In this document: positions 49,828-60,600 of the stretch, one piece after another | Numbering within the stretch: the stretch's first letter is position 1 | Layout: every line of letters starts with the position of its first letter | DNA from: Leptolyngbya sp. KIOST-1 | Lineage (GTDB): Bacteria; Cyanobacteriota; Cyanobacteriia; Phormidesmidales; Phormidesmidaceae | Length of the DNA stretch: 64,000 bases | Reading direction: 5' to 3' | Assembly (NCBI RefSeq): GCF_000763385.1 | Contig: NZ_JQFA01000002.1 | Span: 2,356,001 to 2,420,000 of the forward strand | Notes under the pieces: model-generated | The model's input: the letters and a program-made list of their open reading frames with translations, nothing else | Database searches by the model: none | What the model was told of the DNA's origin: nothing | Translations under genes and position numbers: made by a program

Positions 49828-50484
49828 ATGCTTTACCTTCGCCAGCTCACCTACCATCCGCCGGCCAGTCCGAGAGCTATTTTAAGCAACATTTCCCTGG
49901 AGCTGGCTCCCCAGCAGCTGGGGCTAATCTACGGGCCGAGCGGATCGGGCAAGAGCACTCTGCTAGAAATTATGGCGGGGTTTGCCCAGCCCACGCTGGG
50001 AGCTATTCAGTGGCGACAGCAGGATTTAGATGCCGAATCCCTGAGGCAGCTGGCGGGACTGGTGTTTCAGTTCCCAGAGCGCCACTTCTGTGGCCATACG
50101 CTGCTGGAAGAACTGCGCCTCGGCCATCCGGACCTGGCCCGTGAGCAGGTCGATCAAGCGCTGGAGGCAGTGGGGCTGGAGCATTTGTCCCTGAAAACCT
50201 CGCCCCAGGATTTGAGCGGGGGGCAGCAGCGGCGCCTGGCCCTGGCGGTACAGCTGATTCGCAAACCCTACTTGCTGCTGCTAGACGAACCGACCGCTGG
50301 GCTGGACTGGTCGATGCGGCAGCAAATTCTGGGCTTGCTGAAGCAGCTCAAGCAGCACTGGACGCTGCTGGTGGTGTCCCACGATGCCGACGAACTGGCG
50401 GAGCTGGCCGATCGCTGCTGGCAGCTCGACCACGGCCGGGTAACGGCGGTTTCCCAGCCCTCTGTGACTGTCACCTCAGGCTAG
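49828..50484 (+). CDS. ABC transporter ATP-binding protein (EcfA-like, ABCI10 type)
   Basis: A 218-residue soluble ATPase. Motifs are complete: Walker A GPSGSGKST (near residue 37), Q-loop LVFQFPERHF, signature LSGGQQRR, Walker B LLLLDEPTAGLD and H-loop VVSHDADEL. The Q-loop sequence FPERHF and overall length fit the energy-coupling-factor-like group also found in plastids (ABCI10). The membrane partner is not adjacent, as is usual for ECF-type ATPases. ATG 49828 (MLYLRQLTYHPPASP) matches family starts; GTG 49798 is in frame upstream. rsmG begins eight bases after the stop, so the two genes form an operon. Confidence 0.88.
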   Translation: MLYLRQLTYHPPASPRAILSNISLELAPQQLGLIYGPSGSGKSTLLEIMAGFAQPTLGAIQWRQQDLDAESLRQLAGLVFQFPERHFCGHTLLEELRLGHPDLAREQVDQALEAVGLEHLSLKTSPQDLSGGQQRRLALAVQLIRKPYLLLLDEPTAGLDWSMRQQILGLLKQLKQHWTLLVVSHDADELAELADRCWQLDHGRVTAVSQPSVTVTSG

Positions 50485-50492
50485 GTAGCGCT

Positions 50493-51230
50493 ATGGATCG
50501 ACTCCCGATGCACGGCGATCGCTGGCAGAGCAGCCTGCACTGGCAACCAACGGATGCTCAGCAGCAGGACTTTCAGCAGCTCTACGCAGAAATCCTGGCC
50601 GTCAACCAGCAGGTCAACCTGACCCGAATTACAACCTCCGAAGACTTTTGGGAAAAGCACCTGTGGGACTCCCTCCAGGGCGTCGCCCCCTGGCTCAGCG
50701 ATTCCCAACCGGAGGTGGCGGGGCTGAGGGTGGTAGATATTGGTACCGGTGGCGGCTTTCCAGGCCTGCCGGTGGCGATCGTCTTCCCCCACTGGACGAT
50801 CGCTCTGATGGACGCCACCCGCAAGAAAATTACCGCGATCGAGCTTGTCTGCCAGAATTTGGGGATCGCCAACGTCAGCTTTTTACCCCAGCGGGCGGAG
50901 CAGGTCGCCCACCAGCCCACCCACCGCGAAACCTACGACCTGGCCCTGCTGCGGGCGGTTGGCCCCGTCAACACCTGTGCCGAGTACGCGCTACCTCTGC
51001 TGCGTTTGGGCGGCCAGGCGGTGCTCTACCGGGGACAGTGGACGGCGGACGAGGAGGCCGGCCTGGCGGCTATCCTGCCGCGCCTGGGCGGCAAACTCCG
51101 GTCGGTGCGATCGCAAACCACCCCCCTGACCCAGGGCATTCGCCACAACGTGGTGCTCACCAAAGTCGATCGCACCCCCGATAAGTTTCCTCGGCGGCCG
51201 GGGATTCCGGCGAAGACACCGCTGGTTTAG
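50493..51230 (+). CDS. rsmG: 16S rRNA (guanine527-N7)-methyltransferase RsmG
   Basis: RsmG (GidB) methylates G527 of 16S rRNA. The 245 residues show the family motifs VNLTRITTSEDFWEKHLWDS, VVDIGTGGGFPGLPVAIVFP (SAM site), LMDATRKKITAIELVCQNLG, and LLRAVGPVNTCAEYALPLL. The C-terminus (KFPRRPGIPAKTPLV) is the usual basic RRxGxPxKxPL ending. It is co-transcribed with the ABC ATPase just upstream. The TAG stop is the first unit of a heptamer tandem array. Confidence 0.96.
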   Translation: MDRLPMHGDRWQSSLHWQPTDAQQQDFQQLYAEILAVNQQVNLTRITTSEDFWEKHLWDSLQGVAPWLSDSQPEVAGLRVVDIGTGGGFPGLPVAIVFPHWTIALMDATRKKITAIELVCQNLGIANVSFLPQRAEQVAHQPTHRETYDLALLRAVGPVNTCAEYALPLLRLGGQAVLYRGQWTADEEAGLAAILPRLGGKLRSVRSQTTPLTQGIRHNVVLTKVDRTPDKFPRRPGIPAKTPLV

Positions 51231-51419
51231 GTGGGAGAGTGGCGGGTGGATAAGTGGGAGAGTGGGCGGGTGGGAGAGTGGATGAGTGGGCGAGTGGGAG
51301 AGTGGATGAGTGGGAGAGTAGATCGCTGACCAGAGCAAGTTCAATTCTGGATGCCCCATTCACCTACCTACCCACCTACCCATCCACCCGCCTACCCGCC
51401 TACCCATCCACCCACCTAC
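51231..51419 (+). repeat. Two opposed heptamer arrays between rsmG and hisIE
   Basis: First, GTGGGAGAGTGG and GTGGATGA units from 51231 to about 51320. After a 30-base spacer, the complementary type (CACCTACC, CACCCGCC, CATCCACC) follows to 51419. Both convergent genes end in these repeats: rsmG TAG then GTGGG, and hisIE TAG then GTGGG on the opposite strand. The pair is a large imperfect inverted repeat. Confidence 0.87.
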
Positions 51420-52066
51420 CGCCGCCGCTCCTGCAGCTTCCGGTACACATCCTTAATATCGACCCCATGATGGGCCAGGGCAACCAGGGTGTGGTAGATC
51501 AAGTCGGCGGCTTCTCCGGCGATCGCCTCAGCGTCGTCATCCTTACAGGCCATCACCACTTCGGCGGCTTCTTCGCCAATTTTTTTGAGGATTTTGTTGT
51601 CGCCGCCCGCCAGCAGCTTGGCGGTGTAGGAGTCGGGGGTGGGGTGGTCGCGGCGATCGCAGATCACCCCAAACACCTGGGACAGGGTGTCGGCGGGGGG
51701 AGCGACTTTGTGGTCGTCCACCTGGTGAAAGCAGCTGCGTTCGCCCGTGTGGCAAGCAATGTCACCCAACTGCTCAACGGTGACTAGCAGGGCATCGCTG
51801 TCGCAGTCGTAGCGGATGGCCTTGACGCGCTGGGTGTGGCCCGAAGTCGCTCCCTTGTGCCAGAATTCCTGGCGCGATCGACTCCAGAACCAGGTTTCGC
51901 CGCTGGCCAGGGTTTTTTGCAGCGACTCGGCGTTCATCCAGGCCATCATCAGCACGGTGCCGTCGAGGTAGTCCTGCACGATCGCAGGCACCAGCCCCTG
52001 GTCGTTGTAGCGAATGCGATCGACGGGCACCGCGGCGGCAAAGGGCGAGGACGGAGAGGTAACCAT
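51416..52066 (-). CDS. hisIE: Bifunctional phosphoribosyl-AMP cyclohydrolase / phosphoribosyl-ATP pyrophosphatase
   Basis: A fused enzyme for steps 2 and 3 of histidine synthesis, 216 residues. The N-terminal HisI domain shows [38 protein letters not shown] and the zinc-binding [12 protein letters not shown] / [10 protein letters not shown] cysteines. The C-terminal HisE domain (about 120-216) has [17 protein letters not shown] and [18 protein letters not shown], its Glu-rich metal site. ATG 52066 is preferred; GTG 52096 is in frame. hisF, the next but one pathway gene, is at 838-1614, so his genes are scattered. The TAG stop lies in a heptamer array. Confidence 0.95.
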   Translation of the reverse strand: MVTSPSSPFAAAVPVDRIRYNDQGLVPAIVQDYLDGTVLMMAWMNAESLQKTLASGETWFWSRSRQEFWHKGATSGHTQRVKAIRYDCDSDALLVTVEQLGDIACHTGERSCFHQVDDHKVAPPADTLSQVFGVICDRRDHPTPDSYTAKLLAGGDNKILKKIGEEAAEVVMACKDDDAEAIAGEAADLIYHTLVALAHHGVDIKDVYRKLQERRR

Positions 52067-52409
52067 GGAACTGGGCTGATAAACGTTCTCTCCCACTCTA
52101 TTACTTTGCCGCCATTACTTTGCCGCCACCGGGTAGCCCCGACAGCTCATTCCACAGAAGGTGACTCCGTTTTAGCCAAGCCAAGGCTGGGTGCCGGGGC
52201 GGGGGCGAGGGAACGCCTCTCATAAACGGCCAACCAAAGGGAAAGTGAGGATTTAGCCAACTTCGCCCCTACTTTTCCCCCAACAAAAGTTAACATGGTA
52301 GTTAACAAACCTTCAGCTAAGTCCAGTCTGGCCATCTGCCCTGCTCAGGGCGCTTTGCCCGTGGGCTTGGCTCATTCGACCCAACTATTTATCGACGCAG
52401 GAGAGGTTC
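52067..52409. promoter_or_regulatory. Divergent region between hisIE and the 139-residue protein gene
   Basis: Holds the promoters of both flanking genes and a short direct repeat (ATTACTTTGCCGCC twice near 52101-52128). AGGAGAGG at 52399-52406 is the ribosome site for the right-hand gene. No RNA gene seen. Confidence 0.4.
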
Positions 52410-52829
52410 ATGACTGGATTTATTCGCGGGCTGTTTGGCGGCAAGGCTAAGAACCCCGGCGAGGCCGATCGTCCTGTGAGGCAGAAACCCGCACCGCAGC
52501 AACCCACCATCAAGCAGGTTGGCGGCGCTTACTTTCTGAGCGAGGACGACGCCAAAAGCTACGGCAACATTGAGTTCATGCGCTCGGCTAAAACCGTACG
52601 GCGCACCTACGCCAAAAAGCGGGGCGAAACCGGAGAGAAGGAAAGCATTCGCCAGATCTCTTCCCTAGAGGCCAAACGCCTGCAGGAGCAGGGCGCCCCG
52701 GTGCAAAAGCTCTCTCCCTCCGAGGTGTCCAGTCAGCCCACCGTCAAAAAGGACGCCACTGCCGATCGCCGCAAGGTCGATACCAACCTCGATATGTTCC
52801 GCAAGATGGCCAAGGACATCAAGAAGTAG
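52410..52829 (+). CDS. Conserved cyanobacterial protein, hypothetical
   Basis: A 139-residue, highly charged (Lys/Glu/Gln) soluble protein. The N-terminus MTGFIRGLFGGKAKNPGEAD is basic and might be an amphipathic membrane-touching helix. A middle segment (GGAYFLSEDDAKSYGNIEFM, RSAKTVRRTYAKKRGETGEK) looks folded, while the rest is probably disordered, ending DTNLDMFRKMAKDIKK. I recall similar proteins in many cyanobacteria but no known role. AGGAGAGG three bases before the ATG and a terminator at 52890 make it a solid single-gene unit. Confidence 0.78.
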   Translation: MTGFIRGLFGGKAKNPGEADRPVRQKPAPQQPTIKQVGGAYFLSEDDAKSYGNIEFMRSAKTVRRTYAKKRGETGEKESIRQISSLEAKRLQEQGAPVQKLSPSEVSSQPTVKKDATADRRKVDTNLDMFRKMAKDIKK

Positions 52830-52889
52830 GCGACCCTCCCCTGTTGGGTATCACCCAGCTACGGCATCTACGAGCCAATGAATGTGTCT

Positions 52890-52916
52890 GGACGCGGCTG
52901 AGCTGCGTCCTTTTTT
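52890..52916 (+). terminator. Rho-independent terminator
   Basis: GGACGCGGCT at 52890-52899 pairs (one G-T) with AGCTGCGTCC at 52901-52910, followed by six Ts. It ends the transcript of the 139-residue protein. Confidence 0.8.
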
Positions 52917-53036
52917 ATGGCCAGGAAATATTCTCTCGACAATGAATTAATCAGATGGTGCAGAAGTAGACAACCCGGGGCCATTTTTCGTTACCTTTGG
53001 TAAAGATTCGTTTACTCCCCGCCTTTGGAGCCGCCC

Positions 53037-54746
<1,710 letters not shown>

Positions 54747-55025
54747 TGCGTTTGTAGAGTAATATGCCTTTTATAAAAAATCTCCCTTAAGTTAATCTCT
54801 TTGCTCACCTACCAGTGAGAGTCTGGGTTTCGATGGCAACAGCCAAGCCCTCAGGCGAATCCAATCCCTTGCTGGTAGGAGTTTAAGCTATGCCTAAAGC
54901 TCAGTTTTTTGCTGGCGCATGCTTTGTATTTTCCATTTCACCTCTGCCCTGACTCAGAATCGGGGCCAAATTTTGAAATGGTATGATTGCTGAGACGTTA
55001 GTCCAAATCCCAAGGATTTTTACCC
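54747..55025 (+). promoter_or_regulatory. Upstream region of gpmI
   Basis: A 279-base gap. TATGAT at 54982-54987 is a good -10 hexamer placed about 40 bases before the gpmI ATG. A 20-codon frame (ATG 54890) with GGTAGGAG ahead also lies here but shows no family signature. No RNA gene recognised. Confidence 0.45.
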
Positions 55026-56624
55026 ATGAGTCAAGCGTCAATCCCGCCGATGGTGTTAGTTATTCTCGACGGCTGGGGATATCGGGAAAATACCGACGGC
55101 AATGCTGTCGCTGCCGCAAAGACTCCGGTGATGGACAGCCTGTGGGCCGCCTATCCTCACACGTTAATTCGCACATCGGGTAAAGATGTGGGCCTCCCCG
55201 AGGGACAGATGGGCAACTCTGAGGTGGGCCATCTCAACATTGGGGCCGGGCGGATTGTGCCCCAGGAACTGGTTCGCATTTCGGACGCGGTGGAGGACGG
55301 TACGCTTCAGGAAAATGAAGCACTGCTGGAGGTGTGTCAGGCGGTCCGCTACCGCAACAGCAAACTGCATCTGATTGGTCTTTGTTCGGAGGGCGGCGTG
55401 CACTCCCACCTGTCCCACCTGTTTGGGCTGCTGGAGATGGCTAAGGCCCAGGACATTGACGAAGTCTGCATTCATGTGATCACCGATGGCCGCGACACCA
55501 AGCCCACCGAGGGCAAGGTTGCGGTGCAAACCATTCAGGACTACGTCGATGGGCTGGGGCTGGGCAGGCTGGTGACTCTCAGCGGTCGCTACTACGCCAT
55601 GGATCGCGACAACCGCTGGGATCGGATTGAAAAAGCCTACCGGGTGATGACTGATCCCGGCGAGGGCAGCGGCCAAACCGCCCTGGAGGCACTGCTGGCC
55701 TCCTACGACCAGGAGATTAACGACGAGTTTGTGGAGCCCGTGCGGCTGGCCCCAGGGGCGATCGCCCCTGAGGATGGCGTGATCTTCTTCAACTTTCGCC
55801 CCGATCGGGCCCGACAGCTAACCCAGGCGCTGGTCGATCCCAACTTCAAGGGCTTCGAGCGGGAGCAGATTGCGCCGCTGAGTTTTGTCACCATGACCCA
55901 GTACGACCCGGAGATGCCGGTGAAGGTGGCCTTTGCGCCCCAGAACCTGAGCAATATTTTGGGGGAGGTGGTGGCCAACCACGGGCTCAAGCAGTTTCGC
56001 ACCGCCGAGACCGAAAAGTACGCCCACGTCACCTACTTCTTCAACGGCGGACTGGAGGAGCCCCTGGCAGGGGAAGACCGCGAGTTGGTGTCCAGCCCCA
56101 TGGTGGCCACCTACGACAAAGCGCCAGCGATGTCGGCGGCGGCGGTGACCAATACGGCGATCGCGGCGATTGAGAAAGGCATTTACTCCCTGGTTGTGAT
56201 CAACTACGCCAACCCCGACATGGTGGGCCACACCGGCCAGATGGAAGCGACCGTGACCGCCCTCCAGGCGGTGGATCAGGAGCTGGGCCGCCTGATCGAC
56301 GGCGTTGGCAAAGCGGGGGGCACAGCCATAATCATTGCTGACCACGGCAACGCCGAGCTGATGTGGGACGAGAACCACAAGCCCTGGACGGCCCACACCA
56401 CCAACCCGGTACCCTTTATCCTGGTTGAGGGGGAAAAGCTCAAAGTGCCCGCCTACGGTGGCGAAGTCAACCTGCGGGAAGACGGGCGGCTGTCCGACAT
56501 TGCGCCGACGATTCTGCAAATTCTGGGGCTGCCCCAGCCCCAGGAGATGACCGGGCGATCGATGTTTCTCCCCGCCGACGTGGAAATTCGCAACAACCGC
56601 ACGCCGGTCAAGCTTTCCCGCTAG
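55026..56624 (+). CDS. gpmI: 2,3-bisphosphoglycerate-independent phosphoglycerate mutase
   Basis: Mn-dependent glycolytic mutase interconverting 3- and 2-phosphoglycerate, 532 residues. The alkaline-phosphatase-like metal sites are MVLVILDGWGYREN at the start, LPEGQMGNSEVGHLNIGAGR with catalytic Ser62-type residue, HVITDGRDTKP, and NYANPDMVGHTG and IIADHGNAELMWDE near the end. ATG 55026 is correct by family length. Directly downstream is secG, the arrangement common in cyanobacteria, with 182 bases between. In cyanobacteria this enzyme can be controlled by PirC, which is not encoded here. Confidence 0.97.
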   Translation: MSQASIPPMVLVILDGWGYRENTDGNAVAAAKTPVMDSLWAAYPHTLIRTSGKDVGLPEGQMGNSEVGHLNIGAGRIVPQELVRISDAVEDGTLQENEALLEVCQAVRYRNSKLHLIGLCSEGGVHSHLSHLFGLLEMAKAQDIDEVCIHVITDGRDTKPTEGKVAVQTIQDYVDGLGLGRLVTLSGRYYAMDRDNRWDRIEKAYRVMTDPGEGSGQTALEALLASYDQEINDEFVEPVRLAPGAIAPEDGVIFFNFRPDRARQLTQALVDPNFKGFEREQIAPLSFVTMTQYDPEMPVKVAFAPQNLSNILGEVVANHGLKQFRTAETEKYAHVTYFFNGGLEEPLAGEDRELVSSPMVATYDKAPAMSAAAVTNTAIAAIEKGIYSLVVINYANPDMVGHTGQMEATVTALQAVDQELGRLIDGVGKAGGTAIIIADHGNAELMWDENHKPWTAHTTNPVPFILVEGEKLKVPAYGGEVNLREDGRLSDIAPTILQILGLPQPQEMTGRSMFLPADVEIRNNRTPVKLSR

Positions 56625-56806
56625 CGTTTGACTATCCAGAGTGGACCCGCGCGCGACCCTCCTGGGGCTAGGGGGGGTTTAGGGTATAGTAAAAGTTGGG
56701 CCAGGGCACCTCGGTGCTGGTTTTGTTGAGCGATCGCCCGCTAGTGTCTGCCCACCGCCCCACTCATTTTGAGCCAGTTAGTTAAGCCAGTTAGTTTAGG
56801 AACACG

Positions 56807-57061
56807 ATGCTACTTACCACAATCTTGAAGGTCATCTGGATGGTTTCCGCCGTGGGCCTGACGGCAATGGTGCTGCTGCACAGCCCCAAAGGCGACGGGC
56901 TGGGCGGCCTAGGCGGACAGGCCCAGCTGTTCACCAGTACCAAAAGCGCCGAAACTACGCTCAATCGCGTCACCTGGACCTTGACGGTTCTGTTCATGGG
57001 GCTGACGGTGGTGCTCAGCGCCGGCTGGCTTGACGTTGCGGCCACCGCTCCGACCCCCTAG
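56807..57061 (+). CDS. secG: Preprotein translocase subunit SecG
   Basis: The small auxiliary subunit of the SecYEG channel, 84 residues with two membrane helices (ILKVIWMVSAVGLTAMVLLH and VTWTLTVLFMGLTVVLSAGW). Between them is the cytoplasmic loop with SPKGDGLGGLGGQAQLF, a characteristic SecG motif. Its position behind gpmI is typical of cyanobacteria, and it probably shares that transcript. A strong terminator follows. ATG 56807 gives the normal length. Confidence 0.95.
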   Translation: MLLTTILKVIWMVSAVGLTAMVLLHSPKGDGLGGLGGQAQLFTSTKSAETTLNRVTWTLTVLFMGLTVVLSAGWLDVAATAPTP

Positions 57062-57113
57062 CCGCTCCGATCGGCTACCCATTACCCTCTGAGCCCCTGC
57101 TATGCATCAGCAA

Positions 57114-57146
57114 AGCCCCCAATTCGTTGAATTGGGGGCTTCGTTT
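57114..57146 (+). terminator. Terminator after secG
   Basis: AGCCCCCAATTC at 57114-57125 pairs perfectly with GAATTGGGGGCT at 57129-57140, three-base loop, then TCGTTTTG. It works for the rightward gpmI-secG transcript and faces the convergent gene at 57177. Confidence 0.88.
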
Positions 57147-57176
57147 TGGGGCTATTCCTGGCTGTAGTTGCAGAAC

Positions 57177-57878
57177 CTACCAGTCGCCCGACATCACCGC
57201 CAGCGCCTGGCCGGTGGTGGTGACAATGCTGAGGGGTAAGCCCTGGCCCTGCTCGCGGCGGGGAAACTGCACCAGCTGCAGTCCGCTGTCCATCGGTTCG
57301 ACGGTGGCCAGGTACTGATCGTCCTGCCACACCAGATCGACGAGGCGGTGGTGCAGCAGCCACATTTCCGCCAGGTCGCCCCGATTGATTTGCTCGGGTT
57401 GATCGGCGCTGTAGCAGTCCCAGGTGTTGTCCAGGGCGGTCCAAACCCCGGAGAGGTAGAGCGGATCGGTGCGGGCGCTGAGGCCGTAGGTAGTGAACGA
57501 AAACACGTTGTGGCTCCACCAGGTTTTAGCCATCTCTGCCAGGGGATCGCTCTGAAGGGCCATTCCGTACATGGGCATAGCCTCTAGCTGCTTCCGCTGG
57601 GTCAGGTCTGACGGGCGCTGCCAGTCGGGCAGGTTAACGCAAACATCTGACGCGATGGTTTCCAGATTCTGAGCCTGTAGCGCTTCGGGAAATGACGACC
57701 CTAGCTGGGTCAAATAAATAGCTAGGGCAGACTCGGCGGCGGCAGCACTCAGCTGACCGGCTCGGGTGGGGCCAGGGCTAAAGGAGCTAGCCAGGGTCGG
57801 CTGATTGGACACCATGAATAGCCCCGCAGAGCCAGCGCTGAGGGTGAAGAGCAGGGTCGTAGCAAACAGGTGATGCAT
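57177..57878 (-). CDS. Secreted hypothetical protein
   Basis: A 233-residue protein beginning MHHLFATTLLFTLSAGSAGL, a cleavable signal peptide. The mature part is acidic, Trp- and Leu-rich, with segments such as AIYLTQLGSSFPEALQAQNL, MAKTWWSHNVFSFTTYGLSA and LAEMWLLHHRLVDLVWQDD. I recognise no family and no catalytic motif. ATG 57878 starts the signal peptide properly; an in-frame ATG-less extension to 57905 is ignored. It converges with secG over the terminator. It may be lineage-specific. Confidence 0.65.
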   Translation of the reverse strand: MHHLFATTLLFTLSAGSAGLFMVSNQPTLASSFSPGPTRAGQLSAAAAESALAIYLTQLGSSFPEALQAQNLETIASDVCVNLPDWQRPSDLTQRKQLEAMPMYGMALQSDPLAEMAKTWWSHNVFSFTTYGLSARTDPLYLSGVWTALDNTWDCYSADQPEQINRGDLAEMWLLHHRLVDLVWQDDQYLATVEPMDSGLQLVQFPRREQGQGLPLSIVTTTGQALAVMSGDW

Positions 57879-58205
57879 GAAAAATACACAGGGCGGGGTG
57901 ACCAAGGGGGACGGCGAGGGGCGATCGCCAGGGACGCAGCTGGGCTACAAAAAACGATGGATTGAGCCATCCAACCACCAACTGCATTGTTAAGGAATGA
58001 CCAGTCAAAAGCCAGGGCGGAGACGAGCTGTGGGGGGAAGCCCGTCTTTCAATGTTTCCTCTGAACCTAGGCTTAAATCGTGAATTAGACGCCTGATCTT
58101 GGCTATGACGCTAGCGCCAACAACCATGTTCTGGCGAGAAATAGCCTACCACTAAGATAGCGGTTGCGGACATCTCTGAGCAGAAAAATTGCCACTTTTT
58201 TGGGA
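57879..58205. other. Gene-poor gap between the secreted protein and the helicase gene
   Basis: Three hundred and twenty-seven bases. The left part must carry the promoter of the secreted protein gene (minus strand), and the right part the end of the helicase gene (also minus strand). No hairpin of note, repeat or RNA gene was seen. Confidence 0.35.
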
Positions 58206-59726
58206 TCAGTCCAACTGTCCCCAGGGACTATCCTCAGAGTCCGGTTGGCGTTCACCAGATAGAGCTTCGGCGGCCCTGGGCACGGGGGGCAGGGGATCGC
58301 CTGCATACACCGGCTTGACCGGAACCAGTTCCAGCTGACGGGGATGGTCGGAGGAGCGCTGTACCCCCTGACGGCGGCGGCTGGAGATGGCTTCCTCGGT
58401 GGTTTCTTCGGCCACCACTTCGTAAAGTACGGCCTGCTTTTGGCCGCTGCCCTTGCGCAGGATCCGCCCCAGCCGCTGCACGTACTCGCGAATTGAACCA
58501 CTGCCCGAGAGCAAAATGGCCACCCTCGCGTCGGGCACGTCCACCCCTTCGTTGAGCACGTGGCTGACCACCAGGGTGGGGTACTCGCCGCTGCGAAAAG
58601 CCTGGAGAATGGCGTGGCGCTCTTTGACCGGCGTCTGGTGGGTGATGGCGGGGATCAAAAACGTCTCGGAAATTTGGTAGACGGTGGCATTGTCGTTGGT
58701 GAAAACGATGGTGCGATCGGGATAGTGCTGGGCCAGCAGGTCGGCCAGCACTCGCAGCTTGCCATCGGTACCCAGGGCGATCGCCCGCGCCTCCCGATGG
58801 GCCAGCATCGCCCGTCGCCCGTCCGCCGACTGGGCGCTGGCCCGCACAAACCGCTGCCACCCCTGGGCCGAGCTGAGCCAGATATTCGCCTCCTGCAAGA
58901 AGCGGTTGCGCTGGGCGATCAGCTGGGTATAGCGCGATCGCTCCTGGGCCGAGAGCTTGACCTTAATTGGCACAATCTGAAACGGGGCCAGGGCATCCCC
59001 CGACAGATCCGCCGCCGATTTCGCGTAAACCACTGGCCCCAGCAGGTGGGTGAGGTCGTCGTGGCGACCGTCGGCACGATCGGGGGTGGCGGTCAGCCCC
59101 AGCCGGTAGGGCGCGATCGAGTATTCGGCAATTACCCGGTTGAAGTCGCTGGGCAGGTGGTGGCACTCGTCACAGATCAGCAGCGCGTACTGGTTGCCCA
59201 AACTCTCGGCGTGGATAGCGGCGCTGTCGTAGGTGGCAACCAAAATCGGCGTCCGATCCTTTGATCCCCCGCCCAGCAGCCCCACCTCCACATCGGGGAA
59301 GGCCGCAGTCAGGTGAGCATACCACTGGTGCATGAGATCCAAAGTGGGCACCGTGATCAGCGTCGAGCGCGGCGTAGTCTGCATGGCCAGCTGGGCCAGG
59401 TAGGTCTTGCCGCTGGCAGTCGGCAGCACCACCACGCCGCGCCAGCGCTGGCCAATCCAGGCCTGGAGCGCTTCCTGCTGGTGCGGGTAGGGTTCCAGAC
59501 TGAGCTGGGGCTCGAGATCGAGCGGAGCAAAGGTTTGGGCCTGATCGTTGAAGGTCACCTGCTCGGCCCGCAGGGTTTCAACCAGATCCCGGTACTGCTG
59601 GGCGGGAATGCGGAATTTTTCAATCCGGTCGTCCCATTGGGCAAAGTCAACCCAGCTTTTGCCTCGCGGCGGCGGGTGGAGGATGAGCGTGCCGCGATCG
59701 TAGGTTAGCGTTGGCGTGCGCCCCAT
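58206..59726 (-). CDS. XPB/Rad25-like DEAD/DEAH-box DNA helicase
   Basis: A superfamily 2 helicase of 506 residues. Motif I is LPTASGKTYLAQLAM (near residue 100), motif II is DECHH (variant of DEAH, near 187), motif III LTATPDRADG, and motif VI is QRLGRILRKGSGQKQ near 416. The N-terminal about 75 residues resemble the damage-recognition part of bacterial XPB proteins. These unwind DNA in repair; the cyanobacterial role is not established. The C-terminal 60 residues are Arg/Pro-rich and low in homology. It has no partner Bax1-type nuclease beside it. The next gene is a divergent Uma2 nuclease. Confidence 0.88.
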   Translation of the reverse strand: MGRTPTLTYDRGTLILHPPPRGKSWVDFAQWDDRIEKFRIPAQQYRDLVETLRAEQVTFNDQAQTFAPLDLEPQLSLEPYPHQQEALQAWIGQRWRGVVVLPTASGKTYLAQLAMQTTPRSTLITVPTLDLMHQWYAHLTAAFPDVEVGLLGGGSKDRTPILVATYDSAAIHAESLGNQYALLICDECHHLPSDFNRVIAEYSIAPYRLGLTATPDRADGRHDDLTHLLGPVVYAKSAADLSGDALAPFQIVPIKVKLSAQERSRYTQLIAQRNRFLQEANIWLSSAQGWQRFVRASAQSADGRRAMLAHREARAIALGTDGKLRVLADLLAQHYPDRTIVFTNDNATVYQISETFLIPAITHQTPVKERHAILQAFRSGEYPTLVVSHVLNEGVDVPDARVAILLSGSGSIREYVQRLGRILRKGSGQKQAVLYEVVAEETTEEAISSRRRQGVQRSSDHPRQLELVPVKPVYAGDPLPPVPRAAEALSGERQPDSEDSPWGQLD

Positions 59727-59825
59727 AGTGGTTCATGGTTACTGGGGGTATTGTAGCGAGCGGCCAACTCGAAAGATTCCAGAAGGCTACAATTTAGGCG
59801 TTAACGGTTAGTGAGGGCCGTCGCC

Positions 59826-60395
59826 ATGACTGTCGCCTTACCTCAACGGTTGACCCTGGAGCAGTTCCTAACGCTGCCCTACATCGAAGAGTCACCCGCC
59901 TGGGAGTTTGTGCAGGGAGAGGTCAGCCAAAAACCAATGCCTGGTGGCAAGCACAGTCGAATTCAGTCGCGATTGGCAGGCGTTATTAATGGCGCGGTCG
60001 ATTCGCCCTACGAAGCGCTGAGCGAACTGCGCTGTACTGTTGGCGGACGCTCCATGGTGCCAGACATCGCGGTGCTGGAGCGAAGCCAAATTCCGGTCGA
60101 TCAAAATGGCGAGATTGTGAGTACTGGCGTCAATATTTCCCCAACCTGGATCATTGAAATTCTCTCCCCGCAGCAGAGCCAGATGAAGGTAACTCGCAAA
60201 ATTTTGCACAGCCTTCGCCACGGGGGTCAGCTGGGCTGGCTGATTGACCCTGAGGAACGGGTTGTACTGGTCTACCGTCCCGACCGCCTGCCTGAGGAGT
60301 GGCCTGAAAATTCCGAATTGCCAGTTCTACCAGGGCTGTCGCTATCGCTGACTGTAGAACAACTCTTTAGCTGGCTCCAAGTTAACCGCCGCTAA
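59826..60395 (+). CDS. Uma2 family (DUF820) putative endonuclease
   Basis: A 189-residue protein of the Uma2 group, PD-(D/E)XK fold, very abundant in cyanobacteria. It opens LTLEQFLTLPYIEESPAWEF and continues GEVSQKPMPGGKHSRIQSRL, RSMVPDIAVLERSQIPV (catalytic Asp), TWIIEILSPQQSQMKVTRKI (Glu-x-x with downstream Lys) and QLGWLIDPEERVVLVYRP. Active-site residues look intact. The biological role of these genes is debated (selfish or defence-related). ATG 59826 gives the family start. The TAA stop runs straight into repeat copy A3. Confidence 0.88.
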   Translation: MTVALPQRLTLEQFLTLPYIEESPAWEFVQGEVSQKPMPGGKHSRIQSRLAGVINGAVDSPYEALSELRCTVGGRSMVPDIAVLERSQIPVDQNGEIVSTGVNISPTWIIEILSPQQSQMKVTRKILHSLRHGGQLGWLIDPEERVVLVYRPDRLPEEWPENSELPVLPGLSLSLTVEQLFSWLQVNRR

Positions 60396-60522
60396 GGCGT
60401 GTCATCAATCGTGGCCAAAAGCTCGGTTATATCAAGCTTTGCCACGCCCGACCCAAACGACAGGCTAGGGGCTGTAGCCTTTAACTTTTGGGCATTTAGC
60501 CGCTAATTGATGACAGCCCCTA
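60393..60522 (+). repeat. Family A palindromic repeat, copy A3, full length
   Basis: Begins at the Uma2 stop codon (TAAGGCGTG) and continues TGGCCAAAAG, CAAGCTTTGCCACGCCCGAC, CAGGCTAGGGGCTGTAGCC and TGATGACAGCCCCTAG. It folds as two stem-loops: GGCGTG/CACGCC and AGGGGCTGT/ACAGCCCCT. It shows clear identity with copy A2 along most of its 130 bases. Confidence 0.87.
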
Positions 60523-60600
60523 GTGTCAACAAAACTAATTTGCTAAGTCAGGGGCGATGGTCAAAGACCGGCCCTTGAGGGCGATCGCACGTACCACACT

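Noticed and set aside
51231..51419. Tandem repeats that might be taken for a CRISPR array
   Set aside because: Units are 7-8 bases without unique spacers, and no cas gene is present.
54890..54952. 20-codon frame with a good ribosome site upstream of gpmI
   Set aside because: Too short to judge; no conserved feature. A leader peptide is possible but unsupported.
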